Origin: Pseudonocardiales bacterium
GTDB taxonomy: Bacteria > Actinomycetota > Actinomycetes > Mycobacteriales > Pseudonocardiaceae
Length of the DNA stretch: 5,691 nucleotides
Direction of reading: 5' to 3'
Assembly (NCBI GenBank): GCA_025465385.1
Contig: JAODNG010000559.1
Span: forward strand, 1 to 5,691
Within the stretch, counting starts at the first letter, position 1, and every line of letters begins with the position of its first letter. Made by a program: the position numbers and the translations under genes. Shown one piece after another: positions 5,177-5,691 of the stretch. The notes under the pieces were generated by a model. That model saw only the letters and a program-made list of their open reading frames with translations. It did not search any database and was not told where the DNA came from.

Positions 5177-5691
5177 TCACTCCGTGCGGCGCGGGGGTGG
5201 ATCGTCGCCGGAATCCTCAGGGTCGGGGGGGAGCTGCTCGCGGGGTGCCTGCCCCGCGGTGCGCTCCAGAGCGGCGATCGGATCATCCAGGTCGGTGGCA
5301 TTTCTGGCCGCCCGGTCGACGAACGCGGCGGAATCATCGAGGTCCGCGGTCGTGGGCAGCAGATCCGGATGGTTCCACAGCGCGTCACGGCCCTCGATGC
5401 CCTGCTGGTCGGTGAGCTGTCGCCACAGCTGCGCAGCAACCCGGAGCTTGCGGGGTCGCAGTTCCAAACCGACTAGCGTGGCGAAGGTATGCTCGGCCGG
5501 CCCTCCAGAGGCGCGCCGCCGGCGAAGCGTCTCTCGCAGCGCATCCGAACCTGGGAGTCGTTCGCCCAATGCGTCCGCGACGACGACGTCGACCCACCCT
5601 TCGACCAGCGCAAGCAGTGTTTCCAACCGGGTCAGGGCGGCCTTCTGCTCGGGACTGTGTTGCTGCTCAAGCACGCCAGAAGAGATCAGCT
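5177..5691 (-). CDS. C-terminal part of a DUF2342 / zinc-dependent metalloprotease-family protein (Rv3195-like), 5' end off window
   Basis: The frame is open from the window edge to TGA at 5179-5177, giving about 171 residues. An internal GTG at 5674 should not be taken as the start. Family-like stretches are LLALVEGWVDVVVADALGER near the visible N-terminus and TFATLVGLELRPRKLRVAAQ, which resemble the C-terminal half of the actinobacterial DUF2342 family, called zinc-dependent metalloprotease or F420-biosynthesis-associated in databases. The metal-binding HExxH part would lie upstream, outside the window, so activity cannot be judged. The C-terminus is acidic and proline-rich (PPDPEDSGDDPPPRRTE) and probably disordered. 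The gene is followed by a 98-bp gap with the DnaA-box array, then the E1-like gene on the same strand. Confidence 0.8.
   Translation of the reverse strand, partial: LISSGVLEQQHSPEQKAALTRLETLLALVEGWVDVVVADALGERLPGSDALRETLRRRRASGGPAEHTFATLVGLELRPRKLRVAAQLWRQLTDQQGIEGRDALWNHPDLLPTTADLDDSAAFVDRAARNATDLDDPIAALERTAGQAPREQLPPDPEDSGDDPPPRRTE

Noticed and set aside
5079..5180. A 34-residue N-terminal extension of the E1-like protein from GTG 5180, overlapping the previous stop as GTGA
   Set aside because: The overlap is attractive, but the added peptide is encoded across the palindromic DnaA-box array, does not look like the family, and a better RBS precedes ATG 5078.

Overview
The window is GC-rich, tightly packed and looks mycobacterial (Actinobacteria). 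The strongest clue is a minus-strand trio, from right to left: a DUF2342/zinc-metalloprotease-type protein, a ThiF/E1-like TOMM-associated protein and an ABC1/UbiB atypical kinase. These match in order and type the Mycobacterium tuberculosis block Rv3195-Rv3196-Rv3197, recognised from memory of that locus and not from a search. DnaA boxes of the actinobacterial form TTGTCCACA and short intergenic gaps agree with this.

Layout, left to right. Positions 1-26 hold the last codons of a plus-strand gene that lies off the window. Synteny suggests whiB7, but too little is present to prove it. A perfect hairpin (31-55) follows, then a 52-residue arginine-rich small ORF (149-307, +). Convergent with it is a full-length MacB-type ABC permease (331-1569, -). 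A 344-353 bp gene-free stretch separates the permease from a divergent MacB/LolD-type ATPase gene (about 1914/1923-2613, +). The ATPase keeps all its core motifs, but its first ~17 codons lie in a different frame from the rest, so it appears frameshifted. It converges, 13 bp apart, on the ABC1 kinase (2627-3937, -). Next come the E1-like protein (3987-5078, -) and the 3' part of the DUF2342 protein (5177-5691, -).

The most unusual element is in the 98-bp gap between the last two genes. Four DnaA-box-like 9-mers start at 5118, 5129, 5140 and 5151, exactly 11 bp apart. Two point right and two point left, so the array is symmetric about 5138/5139. Its middle is a perfect 15-bp inverted repeat with a 2-bp spacer. 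This looks like a DnaA-binding array far from any visible origin features, placed just upstream of the E1-like gene.

Functionally there are two modules. One is a conserved three-gene block (metalloprotease-like, E1-like and atypical kinase) that probably forms one transcription unit. The other is a MacB-like export module with divergent subunits and a damaged ATPase. It sits between the kinase gene and a presumed whiB7 tail, a neighbourhood linked to intrinsic macrolide resistance in mycobacteria. No tRNA, rRNA, CRISPR array or insertion sequence was seen.
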